Shown: one piece after another, positions 18,081-25,621 of the stretch | Layout of the letters: every line of letters begins with the position of its first letter | How positions within the stretch are numbered: the stretch's first letter is position 1 | Origin: Halostreptopolyspora alba | GTDB taxonomy: Bacteria; Actinomycetota; Actinomycetes; Streptosporangiales; Streptosporangiaceae | DNA: 64,000 nt | Direction: 5' to 3' | Assembly: GCA_003725585.1 (NCBI GenBank) | Contig: RJMB01000001.1 | Span: forward strand, 186,001 to 250,000 | Translations under genes and position numbers: made by a program | Notes under the pieces: generated by a model | What the model saw: the letters and a program-made list of their open reading frames with translations, nothing else | Told to the model about the DNA's origin: nothing | The model's database searches: none

Positions 18081-18086
18081 TAGAAT
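18081..18086 (+). promoter_or_regulatory. Candidate -10 for leaderless tetR gene
   Basis: TAGAAT ends 6 nt before the ATG at 18093 and no Shine-Dalgarno sequence is present. The hexamer directly follows operator 2. Confidence 0.5.
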
Positions 18087-18092
18087 TGGGGT

Positions 18093-18707
18093 ATGAGTAC
18101 GAGACTCGGCCGTCCCCGGAGCTTCGACCGCGACGCCGCGCTGCGCGCGGCCACCGAGGTGTTCTGGGAGAACGGCTACGAAGCCACGTCCGTCAACGAC
18201 CTGACACGGGCGCTGGGAATCACACCCCCGAGCCTGTACGCCGCGTTCGGCTCCAAGAGCGCGCTCTTCACCGAGGCCGTCGAGCGCTACCGCGCGACGA
18301 TCGGCGCCGGGGTCATGGACGCGTTCCGGACCGCCTCCAGCGCACGCGCGGGGGTCGAGGCCATGCTGCGGACCGCGGCCGTCGACTACACCGACCCCGC
18401 TCACCCGGCCGGATGCCTGATCATCAGCGCCGCGGCCACCTGTGGGCCACGGTCCCGGGAGGTGGAGCGGTACCTGCGGCGGCTTCGCAACGTCAATGTG
18501 GACACGATCGCCGAGCGTATCCGTACCGACGTCGAGAACGGGACGCTCCCCGAGGACACCGATCCGGGCGCCCTGGCCTCCTACTACGCGGCCGTCCTGC
18601 AGGGGATGTCCCAGCGCGCCCGGGACGGTGCCGACCGCGAGGAGCTGGAACGCACGGCCGAGCTCGCCATGCGGGCCTGGCCCGAGGGGCGGGGACGGCG
18701 CTCCTAG
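18093..18707 (+). CDS. TetR/AcrR-family transcriptional regulator
   Basis: A 204-residue one-component repressor. The N-terminal helix-turn-helix spans about residues 12-60 ([45 protein letters not shown] in pieces). The C-terminal ligand domain resembles the subgroup with the [12 protein letters not shown] segment near 108. It most likely represses the divergent SDR gene and itself, releasing DNA when a small substrate-like ligand binds. Its TAG stop (18705-18707) overlaps the stop codon of the convergent PLP enzyme gene (18704-18706) by two bases. Confidence 0.9.
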   Translation: MSTRLGRPRSFDRDAALRAATEVFWENGYEATSVNDLTRALGITPPSLYAAFGSKSALFTEAVERYRATIGAGVMDAFRTASSARAGVEAMLRTAAVDYTDPAHPAGCLIISAAATCGPRSREVERYLRRLRNVNVDTIAERIRTDVENGTLPEDTDPGALASYYAAVLQGMSQRARDGADREELERTAELAMRAWPEGRGRRS

Positions 18708-19828
18708 CTCTCGGGTGGCAGCCACTCACCGGACTTCAGGAAGCGCTCCAGGGTGGCCCTGTAGGGCGCGAGGTCCAGCCCCTTGTCGGCGACCCACGCG
18801 TCGTCGTAGTAGCTGTGCCGGTAGCGGTCGCCGCTGTCGCAGAGCAGCGTGACGACGCTGCCGGAACGCCCCTCGCGCAGCATCCGGGCGATGAGCTGCC
18901 ACACGCCCCACAGGTTGGTGCCGGTGGACCCGCCGGCGCTCAGCCCGGTCACGTCGTTGAGGTGGCGCATGGCGGCGATGCTCGCGGCGTCGGGAACCGG
19001 CATCATCAGGTCGATGACCGAGGGCAGGAAGCTCGGCTCCATCCGTGGGCGGCCGATCCCCTCGATACGTGAGGGCATTCCCGTGGTGTAGTCGGGCGTA
19101 CCGGTCACCCAGCCCGGGAAGAACGCCGAGTTCTCCGGATCCACCACCGCGACCCGGGTGTGGTGGCGCCGGTAGCGCACGTAGCGGCCGATGGTGGCCG
19201 AGGTGCCGCCCGTTCCGGCTCCCACGACGACCCAGTCCGGCACCGGGTGGCGTTCCTCGCTGAGCTGCTCGAAGATCGATTCGGCGATGTTGTTGTTGCC
19301 CCGCCAGTCGGTGGCCCGTTCGGCGTAGGTGAACTGGTCCAGGTAGTGCCCGCCCGTCTCCGTGGCGAGCCGTTCGGCCTCCTCGTACATCGCGGGAGGG
19401 ACGTCCACGTAGTGGCACCGCCCGCCGTAGCGCTCGATCAGCGCGATCTTCTCCGGGCTGGTGGAGCGGGGGACCACGGTGACGAAGTCCAGCCCGATGA
19501 GGCGCGCGAAGTACGCCTCGGAGACGGCGGTGGATCCCGAACTGGCCTCGACGAGGGTGGTCCCCTCGGTGATCCACCCGTTGGCCAGCCCGTACAGGAA
19601 CAGCGAGCGGGCGAGCCGGTGTTTGAGACTCCCCGTGGGGTGCACCGACTCGTCCTTGAGGTAGAGGTCGATGCCCCACTCGGCGGGCAGCGGAAAGACG
19701 TGCAGGTGGGTGTCGGCCGAACGGTTGGCGTCGGCGATCACCCGACGGACGGCCTCGTCGGTCCAGGCACGCGCGCGGGTCGACGACCGGTCCACCCAGT
19801 CGGCGGGGTCATCGGGTGTCGGTGGCAT
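18704..19828 (-). CDS. PLP-dependent cysteine synthase-family enzyme (Cds1-like)
   Basis: A 374-residue fold-type II PLP enzyme. The PLP lysine is Lys69 in [28 protein letters not shown] near residue 95 binds the substrate carboxylate, and [14 protein letters not shown] near 195 binds the PLP phosphate. The N-terminal [11 protein letters not shown] and SLKHRL replace the classic SVKDR of CysK. Together with the long C-terminus ([18 protein letters not shown]), this matches the actinobacterial Cds1 group, described as L-cysteine desulfhydrase that releases sulfide, pyruvate and ammonia. A synthase role cannot be excluded. TAACCT (19835-19840) lies 6 nt upstream of ATG 19828, so the mRNA is probably leaderless. 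Confidence 0.85.
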   Translation of the reverse strand: MPPTPDDPADWVDRSSTRARAWTDEAVRRVIADANRSADTHLHVFPLPAEWGIDLYLKDESVHPTGSLKHRLARSLFLYGLANGWITEGTTLVEASSGSTAVSEAYFARLIGLDFVTVVPRSTSPEKIALIERYGGRCHYVDVPPAMYEEAERLATETGGHYLDQFTYAERATDWRGNNNIAESIFEQLSEERHPVPDWVVVGAGTGGTSATIGRYVRYRRHHTRVAVVDPENSAFFPGWVTGTPDYTTGMPSRIEGIGRPRMEPSFLPSVIDLMMPVPDAASIAAMRHLNDVTGLSAGGSTGTNLWGVWQLIARMLREGRSGSVVTLLCDSGDRYRHSYYDDAWVADKGLDLAPYRATLERFLKSGEWLPPES

Positions 19829-19834
19829 GCCTGT

Positions 19835-19840
19835 AGGTTA
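19835..19840 (-). promoter_or_regulatory. Candidate -10 for leaderless Cds1-like gene
   Basis: On the minus strand TAACCT is followed by 6 nt and the ATG. No ribosome-binding site lies between. Confidence 0.45.
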
Positions 19841-20235
19841 GTGCCGTGGTGCGCCGCGCGCCGCCAGGGGCCGCGACGGTGACGACGAGTGGATGGTGGG
19901 GCGGCCCACCGTTACCGTTCGCGTCTCGTTGGTCGAGATTCGGTGAACGACCGGGTGCGCCGGGCTCCCGGCCGCTACGGCGCGCGGGCGCGTTACCGCC
20001 GGCCGCCTCCCCGGCGCGCCGCCTCGACCGGCGGGACGGATCCGATCTCTGACATCCACGGGCTGACCGTGCTCCGGGACGGCTCCGACTCCACGACCGC
20101 TGACGAATTCGCCATCGAGCTGGAGGAGCGCGACGTCCACGACGGCCCCCGGACGACAACCGCGCGGCTCCGGCGGCACGCACGAAGGGAGAGCCCCGCT
20201 CGGCGAAACACCGCCGAAACCGGTACGCCGCGGTG
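19841..20235. other. Intergenic region with a coding-like remnant
   Basis: About 400 bp without a supportable gene. On the plus strand, about 20050-20190 translates to an acidic, protein-like stretch (GLTVLRDGSDSTTADEFAI and following residues), but it lacks an initiation signal and runs into the antisense of the MmyB-like gene. It may be a gene remnant or chance. Confidence 0.4.
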
Positions 20236-21063
20236 TCACTCGGGGCCGGTGACCCCCGCCTGGCGGTGTTCCGTCAGCACCCTCCGGGAGCCCTCGTCCG
20301 CCGGGATCTGGGTCAGGACGAGAGGTCCGGCCCACCCGTGTGGGGACAGCGCACCGAACGTTAGGTTGAGCCGCTCCCCGCGGGGGTGGGGGACCTCGAG
20401 AGTGCGCGGGGTGAGTTGGCGTACCGCCCGGCACCGCCACCAGTCGGCGAGTTCCGACCGTCGCTCGTCCAGTAGTTCCCGGATCCGCGTGGCTCTGGTG
20501 TCAGTGGGGTGGTGGTCCACGCCCGCGCGGAAGATCCCGTACAGGTCGAGAACGAGCTCCCGGCCTTCCGGAGTGTGGTGGGCCGGCCATGCCTGACTGG
20601 TCAGCATCAGTAGTGGGTTGTGTTGTTCGGGGAGCGTGGCCTCCTGGCCGGTCCACAGGTCGTGGTGGGGCGCGTTGCCGGCGAGGACGTCCAACCGCCA
20701 GTCGAGGACGGCGGCCGGGGCGTCCCAGCTCTCGATGAGGTCGTGTAGGTACCGCGTGGCCTCGTCGGACGACGGCGCGGGGGCGGCGAACCCGGCCATG
20801 TGGAGGGCGTGGTCGCGCTGGGGGGCGTCCAGGCGAAGTACGCGGCAGACCGCGTCGAGGATCTGGCGTGACGTCGTGACCCGCCCCTGTTCGAGCCAGG
20901 TGTACCAGGCCAGGCTCACTCCGGCGAGGGTCGCGACCTCCTCGCGGCGCAGCCCCGGTGTGCGCCGGCGCGTACCGGGAGGCAGGCCCACATCCCCGGG
21001 AGAGGTCCACTCGCGGTGGGCGCGCAGGAACGTGCCGAGCTCGCGCTGCTGTGGGGTGCCCAT
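20236..21063 (-). CDS. MmyB-like XRE-family transcriptional regulator
   Basis: A 275-residue regulator. An N-terminal XRE helix-turn-helix has the LGTFLRAHRE start, a PGLRREEVATLAGVSLAWYT recognition region and LEQGR (about residues 8-70). The C-terminal half is the MmyB-type ligand-binding (PAS-like) domain, with LDVLAGNAPHHDLW and a RLNLTFGALSPHGWAGP end. Such proteins usually repress a divergent oxidoreductase or small enzyme in response to fatty-acid-like ligands. Here the divergent gene encodes a VOC-family protein 78 bp away, with an ACCAGA-N11-TCTGGT palindrome between them. ATG 21063 matches the family start MGTPQQRELG. Confidence 0.88.
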   Translation of the reverse strand: MGTPQQRELGTFLRAHREWTSPGDVGLPPGTRRRTPGLRREEVATLAGVSLAWYTWLEQGRVTTSRQILDAVCRVLRLDAPQRDHALHMAGFAAPAPSSDEATRYLHDLIESWDAPAAVLDWRLDVLAGNAPHHDLWTGQEATLPEQHNPLLMLTSQAWPAHHTPEGRELVLDLYGIFRAGVDHHPTDTRATRIRELLDERRSELADWWRCRAVRQLTPRTLEVPHPRGERLNLTFGALSPHGWAGPLVLTQIPADEGSRRVLTEHRQAGVTGPE

Positions 21064-21087
21064 GCGCGCGATCCTATGACCTTGGGT

Positions 21088-21110
21088 ACCAGAATGTTCC
21101 GTTGTCTGGT
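21088..21110. promoter_or_regulatory. Candidate operator in regulator/VOC divergent promoter
   Basis: ACCAGA-N11-TCTGGT is a perfect 6-bp inverted repeat with half-site centres 17 bp apart. It is placed between the two divergent starts at 21063 and 21142, a fitting target for the MmyB-like dimer. Confidence 0.5.
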
Positions 21111-21141
21111 GGGGCGTGCGTGTCAACAGCAGGCTGGTGCC

Positions 21142-21609
21142 ATGAGCGACAAGGTTTCGAACACGTTCGTGTGGCGTCGGGTGGCCGACTCGTCGGGGTT
21201 CACCGAGCCACGGGTACTGGTCCGCGTTTTCGTCTCTCCCGGTGAACTGGAGCGGAGCGTCCGGTTCTACGAGGGGCTGCAAGGGGTGACAGCCGACATG
21301 CGCTTTTCCTACCCGGAAGTGGGGCTGCGGCTGGCCGCCGTGGGAGCGTTCCTCGTCATCGAGGGCACCGACGAGGAGTTGCGGCCCTTCCGCTCCACAA
21401 CGGGGACCCTGCTGGTCGACGACATCGGCCCTTACCACGAGTGGCTGGTCGCCGCGGGCGCCGAGGTGATCTTCGGGCCGCGTGAGGTGCCTACCGGGGC
21501 CGCGTTCAACGTCCGGCACCCCGATGGCAGCGTCGTGGAGTACGTGCACCACCGGCCCCTCGAGCACGAGCGGAAGGAGGAGAGTGGGAACTCAACCCAA
21601 CCGCGCTGA
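21142..21609 (+). CDS. VOC-family (glyoxalase/bleomycin-resistance fold) protein
   Basis: A 155-residue single-module vicinal-oxygen-chelate fold protein. LVRVFVSPGELERSVRFYEG (about 27-46) is the first beta-alpha-beta motif. The repeat GTLLVDDIGPYHEWLVAAGA and RHPDGSVVEYVHHRP (about 125-140) supply the second half, with a candidate metal Glu. Family activities range from glyoxalases to antibiotic-binding proteins; the substrate is not readable. It is divergently arranged with the MmyB-like regulator, which probably controls it. A 14-bp hairpin overlaps its stop codon. Confidence 0.8.
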   Translation: MSDKVSNTFVWRRVADSSGFTEPRVLVRVFVSPGELERSVRFYEGLQGVTADMRFSYPEVGLRLAAVGAFLVIEGTDEELRPFRSTTGTLLVDDIGPYHEWLVAAGAEVIFGPREVPTGAAFNVRHPDGSVVEYVHHRPLEHERKEESGNSTQPR

Positions 21610-21661
21610 CCTTGTAGCCACCGAGGAGGGCAACCGCTTTCCGTGACGTGGCTACAAGGTC
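21608..21661. terminator. 14-bp inverted repeat between convergent genes
   Basis: GACCTTGTAGCCAC (21608-21621) and its exact complement GTGGCTACAAGGTC (21648-21661) enclose 26 nt. The left arm includes the last bases of the VOC stop codon. The repeat lies between the converging VOC and TPR genes, so a bidirectional terminator is likely. The only moderate G+C of the arms is unusual in this genome. Confidence 0.6.
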
Positions 21662-21680
21662 AATGCCGGGGGTGGTGGGC

Positions 21681-22007
21681 TCAGTCGAGGGATCCGCCGC
21701 TCATGGCGGCGTGCAGCCGCCGGTGGGGCGCGGCCTCGTCGTCACGACTCTGGCGCTCCAGGGACCGCGCCAGCGCGATGTGGGCCCAGTTGTCTCCCGG
21801 GTCGAGTTCCAGGAGCTTTCGGAAGGTCTGCTCGGCTTTGACGAGTTGGGCGGAGTGGAAGTAGGCCCGTCCCAGGAGCTCCAGGATCGAGCGACTCTCG
21901 GGTTCCCGCTCGCTCAGCGGGGCGAGTAGCTTGGCGGCCCCGATCGGGTCGTTGAGATCGAAGCGCATCTTGCCGATTGCGAAGGTCTCGTAGGTACTCT
22001 CCTCCAC
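21681..22007 (-). CDS. Tetratricopeptide-repeat protein
   Basis: A 108-residue protein with about two and a half TPR units: AAKLLAPLSEREPESRSILEL around residues 24-44, then LLGRAYFHSAQLVKAEQTFRKLLELDPGDNWAHIALARSLE at 45-85. It is cytosolic, with no signal peptide. It is probably a protein-protein adaptor; the partner is unknown. GTG 22007 has AAGGGAG 6 nt upstream. It follows the carbonic anhydrase gene on the same strand after 61 bp, so co-transcription is possible. Confidence 0.85.
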   Translation of the reverse strand: MEESTYETFAIGKMRFDLNDPIGAAKLLAPLSEREPESRSILELLGRAYFHSAQLVKAEQTFRKLLELDPGDNWAHIALARSLERQSRDDEAAPHRRLHAAMSGGSLD

Positions 22008-22068
22008 CGGTACTCCCTTCTTCGCGGGTCACAACGGCGCGAACACGTCGCTGTATTCCGCCGACGTC

Positions 22069-22572
22069 TCACACGTCCATCGGGGATACCTTCCCGGTGT
22101 CGACGTCATAGATCGCACCCATGACCTCAAGTGTGTCCGGGAGCAGCGGGTGGTGCCTGATGCGCTCCAGGTCGTGCCGCAGAGCGCCGAGCTGGTCGCT
22201 GTTGGTGTGGAACTCCAGACTGCGGGTGTCGACGCCATAGTTCCGGTGGATGGTCTCGTGCACGGCATCGTCACTGTCGACCGAGGCCATCTTGCAGCGC
22301 GTGTGCGGCAGCACCAGGACCCGCTCCACCTGGAGGAGATAGACCGCGAGCACCAGGGCGCGCAGCGTGTCATCGGTGACCCGGGCGCCGGCGTTGCGCA
22401 GGACCTTGGCGTCGCCGGGGGCGAGCCCAAGCATGTCGAGCGGTTCGATACGGGAGTCCATGCAGGTCACGAGGGCTATGCCGCGGGCGGCCGCCGGCCG
22501 CAGGCCCCCGAGCGAGAAACGCTCGGCGTACTTCTCGTTGGCGCTGAGGACATCCTCGAATGCGTTGCTCAC
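22069..22572 (-). CDS. Beta-class carbonic anhydrase
   Basis: A 167-residue beta-carbonic anhydrase interconverting carbon dioxide and bicarbonate. Zinc ligands Cys37 (in CMDSR, with the Asp39/Arg41 dyad), His90 and Cys93 (in HTRCKM) are all present. The protein is short and of the single-domain type common in actinobacteria, like mycobacterial Rv1284. It likely supplies bicarbonate for carboxylases. GTG 22572 has GGAG about 7 nt upstream. It lies 71 bp downstream of parC on the same strand. Confidence 0.92.
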   Translation of the reverse strand: MSNAFEDVLSANEKYAERFSLGGLRPAAARGIALVTCMDSRIEPLDMLGLAPGDAKVLRNAGARVTDDTLRALVLAVYLLQVERVLVLPHTRCKMASVDSDDAVHETIHRNYGVDTRSLEFHTNSDQLGALRHDLERIRHHPLLPDTLEVMGAIYDVDTGKVSPMDV

Positions 22573-22643
22573 GCGTACTCCAATCGCACGTGGACCGTAC
22601 TGGGGCGCGCCCCGCGTCGCACCCCGCTGTGTGGCCCGCCCGG

Positions 22644-25136
22644 TCAGCTGTTCTCCGGCGTCGTGAGGCCGGTGTCGGTCTGTCCGCTTCCGACCGCCGT
22701 GATAGCGCGCGGCAGTGGCTCACCGGAACCGTCGCGCCGTGGGTCGGGGTCGGGAAGCCGGACCGGGCCGCCATCGGCGCGGCTGGCGCGCACCGGCTCG
22801 CGGCCCACCCATCCCAGAATCAGGGTGTCCTCGCCCTTGAGGAAACGCTGGCAGCGGACGCCGCCGGTGGCGCGCCCCTTGGTCGGGAAGGTGTCGAACG
22901 GTGTCGTCTTCGCCGAGCCCGCCTGGGTCCCGGCCAGGGCCTCGGAGTCACCGGCGACGGTCACCACGACGGAGTCCTCGGGCGTTGGGACCGCGCCGAA
23001 CCACAGGGCCCGCGCCTCCCCGGTCAGTTTGACCCCGGCCACACCGCCGGCCGTGCGCCCCTGTGGCCGCACCGTCTCGGCGGAGAACCGCAGCAGCTGC
23101 GCGGCCGAGGTGATGAACACCAGGTCCTCCTCGCCGGTGGCCAGCTGGGAGACCCCGACGAGCCGGTCGCCCTCCTTGAGGGTGAGCACCTCGAACTCGT
23201 CCTTGTTGGGTGGGGACTCCGGAGTGACGCGCTTGACCACCCCCTGCGCGGTGCCGAGGGCGAATCCGGGACCGTCGTTGTCGAGCGCGACGACCGAGAC
23301 CACGCGCTCGTCCTCGGCCAGCTCGACGAACTCGGTCACCGGCAGGCCGGATGCCAGCGGCGGGCTCTCGGTGTCCTCGTCGGGCAGCTCCGGAAGCTCC
23401 AGCACGGGTAGCCGGATCGCCCGGCCCAGGTCGGTGACCAGCCCCACGGACGAACGCGTGGTCACCGGAACGCTGGTGGCGATCGCGTCGTGCCTGGTGC
23501 GCAGCCCCTCGAACATCCGTGGCAGCGTCTCGCCCCGGCTGCGGCCCACCATGCCGCTCGTGCTGAGCAGGACGTGGCAGGGTTCGTCCGCCAGCTCCAG
23601 CGGGATCGCCGCGCTGCGTGTGACACCGGAGCTGTCCATGAGGACCGTGCGGCGGGGGTTGGCGTACTCGTTGGCGACCTCGGCCAGCTCCTCGGAGACC
23701 ACCTCGCGGAGCTTGGCGTCGGACTCCAGGATCGCGGTCAGCTCGGCGATCTCCCGGTTCAGCCGCTCGCGCTCGTTCTCCAGCTCCAGTCGGTCGTACT
23801 TGGTGAGTCTGCGCAGGGGGGTGTCGAGGATGTAGCGGGCCTGGGTGTCGGAGAGCTCGAAGGCGCTCATGAGGTGCTCCCGGGCCTGCGTTGAGTCCTC
23901 GGACTCGCGGATCAGCGCGATGACCTCGTCGATGTTGAGCAGCGCGACGACCAGACCCGCCACGAGGTGCAGCCGCTCCTCGCGCTTGCCGCGGCGGAAC
24001 TCGCACCTGCGGCGCACGACGTCCATCCGGTGGTCCACGAAGACCTGAAGCAGCTCACGCAGGCCCAGAGTCTGCGGTTGGCCGTCGACCAGCGCGACGT
24101 TGTTGATCCCGAACGACTCCTCCATCGGGGTGAGCCGGTACAGCTCCTCCAGCACCGCCTCTGGGTTGAAGCCGTTCTTCAGCTCGATGACCAGCCGCAA
24201 CCCCTGGTTGCGGTCGGTGAGGTCCTTGAGGTCGGAGATGCCCTGGATCTTCTTGGACTGCACCAGCTCCTTGACGCGGGCGACGACCTTCTCCGGCCCG
24301 ACGTTGTAGGGTAGCTCGGTGATGACCAGGCCCGTGCGACGTGGCGACACCTTCTCGATGGAGACGGTGGCGCGGGTGCGGAACGTGCCCCGGCCGCGCG
24401 CGTAGGCGTCGCGGACGCCCTCGAGCCCGACGATGGTCCCTCCGGTGGGGAGGTCGGGGCCGGGCAGGTACTTCATGAGCTCGTCGAGCGTGGCCTCGGG
24501 GTTGGCGAGCAGGTGGCGTGCCGCGGCGATGACCTCGCCGAGGTTGTGCGGGGCCATGTTGGTGGCCATACCCACCGCGATCCCCGAGGCTCCGTTGACG
24601 AGCAGGTTCGGGAAGGCCGCGGGAAGGACCTCGGGCTCTGACTCCTGGCCGTCGTAGTTGGGTCTAAAGTCCACGACGTTCTCGTCGATGGACTCGGTCA
24701 GCAGCTGGGCGGCACGGTCGGGGCGAGCCTCGGTGTAGCGCATGGCCGCCGGAGCGTCGTCGCCACCGAGGGAGCCGAAGTTGCCGTGTCCGTCGACCAG
24801 CGGGGCGCGCATGGCGAACGACTGGCTCATGCGTACCAGAGCGTCGTAGATCGCGGCGTCACCGTGTGGGTGGAGCTTTCCCATGACCTCGCCGACGACC
24901 CTGGCGCACTTGACGTGGGCGCGGTCGGGGCGCAGGCCCATGTCGTTCATCTGGTAGAGGATTCGCCGCTGGACGGGCTTCATACCGTCGCGGGCGTCGG
25001 GCAGTGCTCGCTGGTAGATCACCGAGTAGGCGTACTCCAGGAAGCTGCCACGCATCTCCTCGGAAACGTCGATGTCGACGATCTTCTCGGCGAGTTCCTC
25101 GGGTGGTTGAGACGTAGTAGGGGCCATGATGGTCAT
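22644..25136 (-). CDS. parC: DNA topoisomerase IV subunit A (ParC)
   Basis: An 830-residue type IIA topoisomerase breakage-reunion subunit. [20 protein letters not shown] is at 25-44 and the winged-helix segment [18 protein letters not shown] at 88-105. Catalytic Tyr134 is in AMRYTEAR, and C-terminal beta-pinwheel repeats start around 510. The GyrA-box (QRRGGKG-like) needed for negative supercoiling is not seen, supporting ParC rather than GyrA. The quinolone-determining position equal to E. coli GyrA Ser83 is Ala94, while the Asp87 equivalent (Asp98) is kept. It pairs with ParE but is encoded on the opposite strand. ATG 25136 has GGTGGGG a few bases upstream; ATG 25127 (MAPTTS) is an alternative. 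Confidence 0.93.
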   Translation of the reverse strand: MTIMAPTTSQPPEELAEKIVDIDVSEEMRGSFLEYAYSVIYQRALPDARDGMKPVQRRILYQMNDMGLRPDRAHVKCARVVGEVMGKLHPHGDAAIYDALVRMSQSFAMRAPLVDGHGNFGSLGGDDAPAAMRYTEARPDRAAQLLTESIDENVVDFRPNYDGQESEPEVLPAAFPNLLVNGASGIAVGMATNMAPHNLGEVIAAARHLLANPEATLDELMKYLPGPDLPTGGTIVGLEGVRDAYARGRGTFRTRATVSIEKVSPRRTGLVITELPYNVGPEKVVARVKELVQSKKIQGISDLKDLTDRNQGLRLVIELKNGFNPEAVLEELYRLTPMEESFGINNVALVDGQPQTLGLRELLQVFVDHRMDVVRRRCEFRRGKREERLHLVAGLVVALLNIDEVIALIRESEDSTQAREHLMSAFELSDTQARYILDTPLRRLTKYDRLELENERERLNREIAELTAILESDAKLREVVSEELAEVANEYANPRRTVLMDSSGVTRSAAIPLELADEPCHVLLSTSGMVGRSRGETLPRMFEGLRTRHDAIATSVPVTTRSSVGLVTDLGRAIRLPVLELPELPDEDTESPPLASGLPVTEFVELAEDERVVSVVALDNDGPGFALGTAQGVVKRVTPESPPNKDEFEVLTLKEGDRLVGVSQLATGEEDLVFITSAAQLLRFSAETVRPQGRTAGGVAGVKLTGEARALWFGAVPTPEDSVVVTVAGDSEALAGTQAGSAKTTPFDTFPTKGRATGGVRCQRFLKGEDTLILGWVGREPVRASRADGGPVRLPDPDPRRDGSGEPLPRAITAVGSGQTDTGLTTPENS

Positions 25137-25610
25137 TCTGGCCCCACCTGGCGACGACCGCGAACCCGAAACTTCGCGCGGGGCGGGGTGTGGGCGCGTT
25201 GGGGCGGGCGTTAAGGTTCCGTCAAGATCACGCCGCGCGGTGCCCGGAGCCGGTGTGTGCGGCCGAACCCGGACCGGGTGCGGTTACTGAGGGTGAATCC
25301 TCTCGCGAGGCGCGGTGGCGCGACGGCCACGCGGGCGACGGCCCTTTGGTGAGATCGAACACGGTGAATTCGGGAATGCGAAACCATCTCGTGTTCAAGG
25401 GGTGGCGAATTCCCTGGTGACGCGGATGAGTGCGGAGAGTGATCGACTGGTGCGAGCACAGGGGGAGCGGCGGATTCTACACCCGTACGGGCCATGGTCA
25501 AGGTCGGATGCCGGGGGCCGACTAGCCTCGAAGGCCACCCGGTCAGACCGCCGCACCCCACCCGACCGCCGGCCGGCGTGAGACTCGTGCGCCTCCGGCC
25601 CGATCGCCGA
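25137..25610. other. Divergent intergenic region between parC and the mrp operon
   Basis: About 475 bp with no gene I can support. It must contain the parC promoter and the mrp promoter. A 13-bp palindrome (ACCCGG-A-CCGGGT, 25267-25279) is visible. An A/T-richer stretch lies around 25350-25420. Nothing else stands out. Confidence 0.4.
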
Positions 25611-25616
25611 TAGCCT
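25611..25616 (+). promoter_or_regulatory. Candidate -10 for mrp operon
   Basis: TAGCCT ends 5 nt before the mrpA ATG and there is no Shine-Dalgarno sequence, suggesting a leaderless operon mRNA. No clear -35 is seen. Confidence 0.4.
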
Positions 25617-25621
25617 CTGAA

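Noticed and set aside
20050..20235. Protein-like stretch downstream of the MmyB-like gene
   Set aside because: No start codon with initiation signal, no stop before it runs into antisense of the regulator, and no known precursor-peptide pattern.
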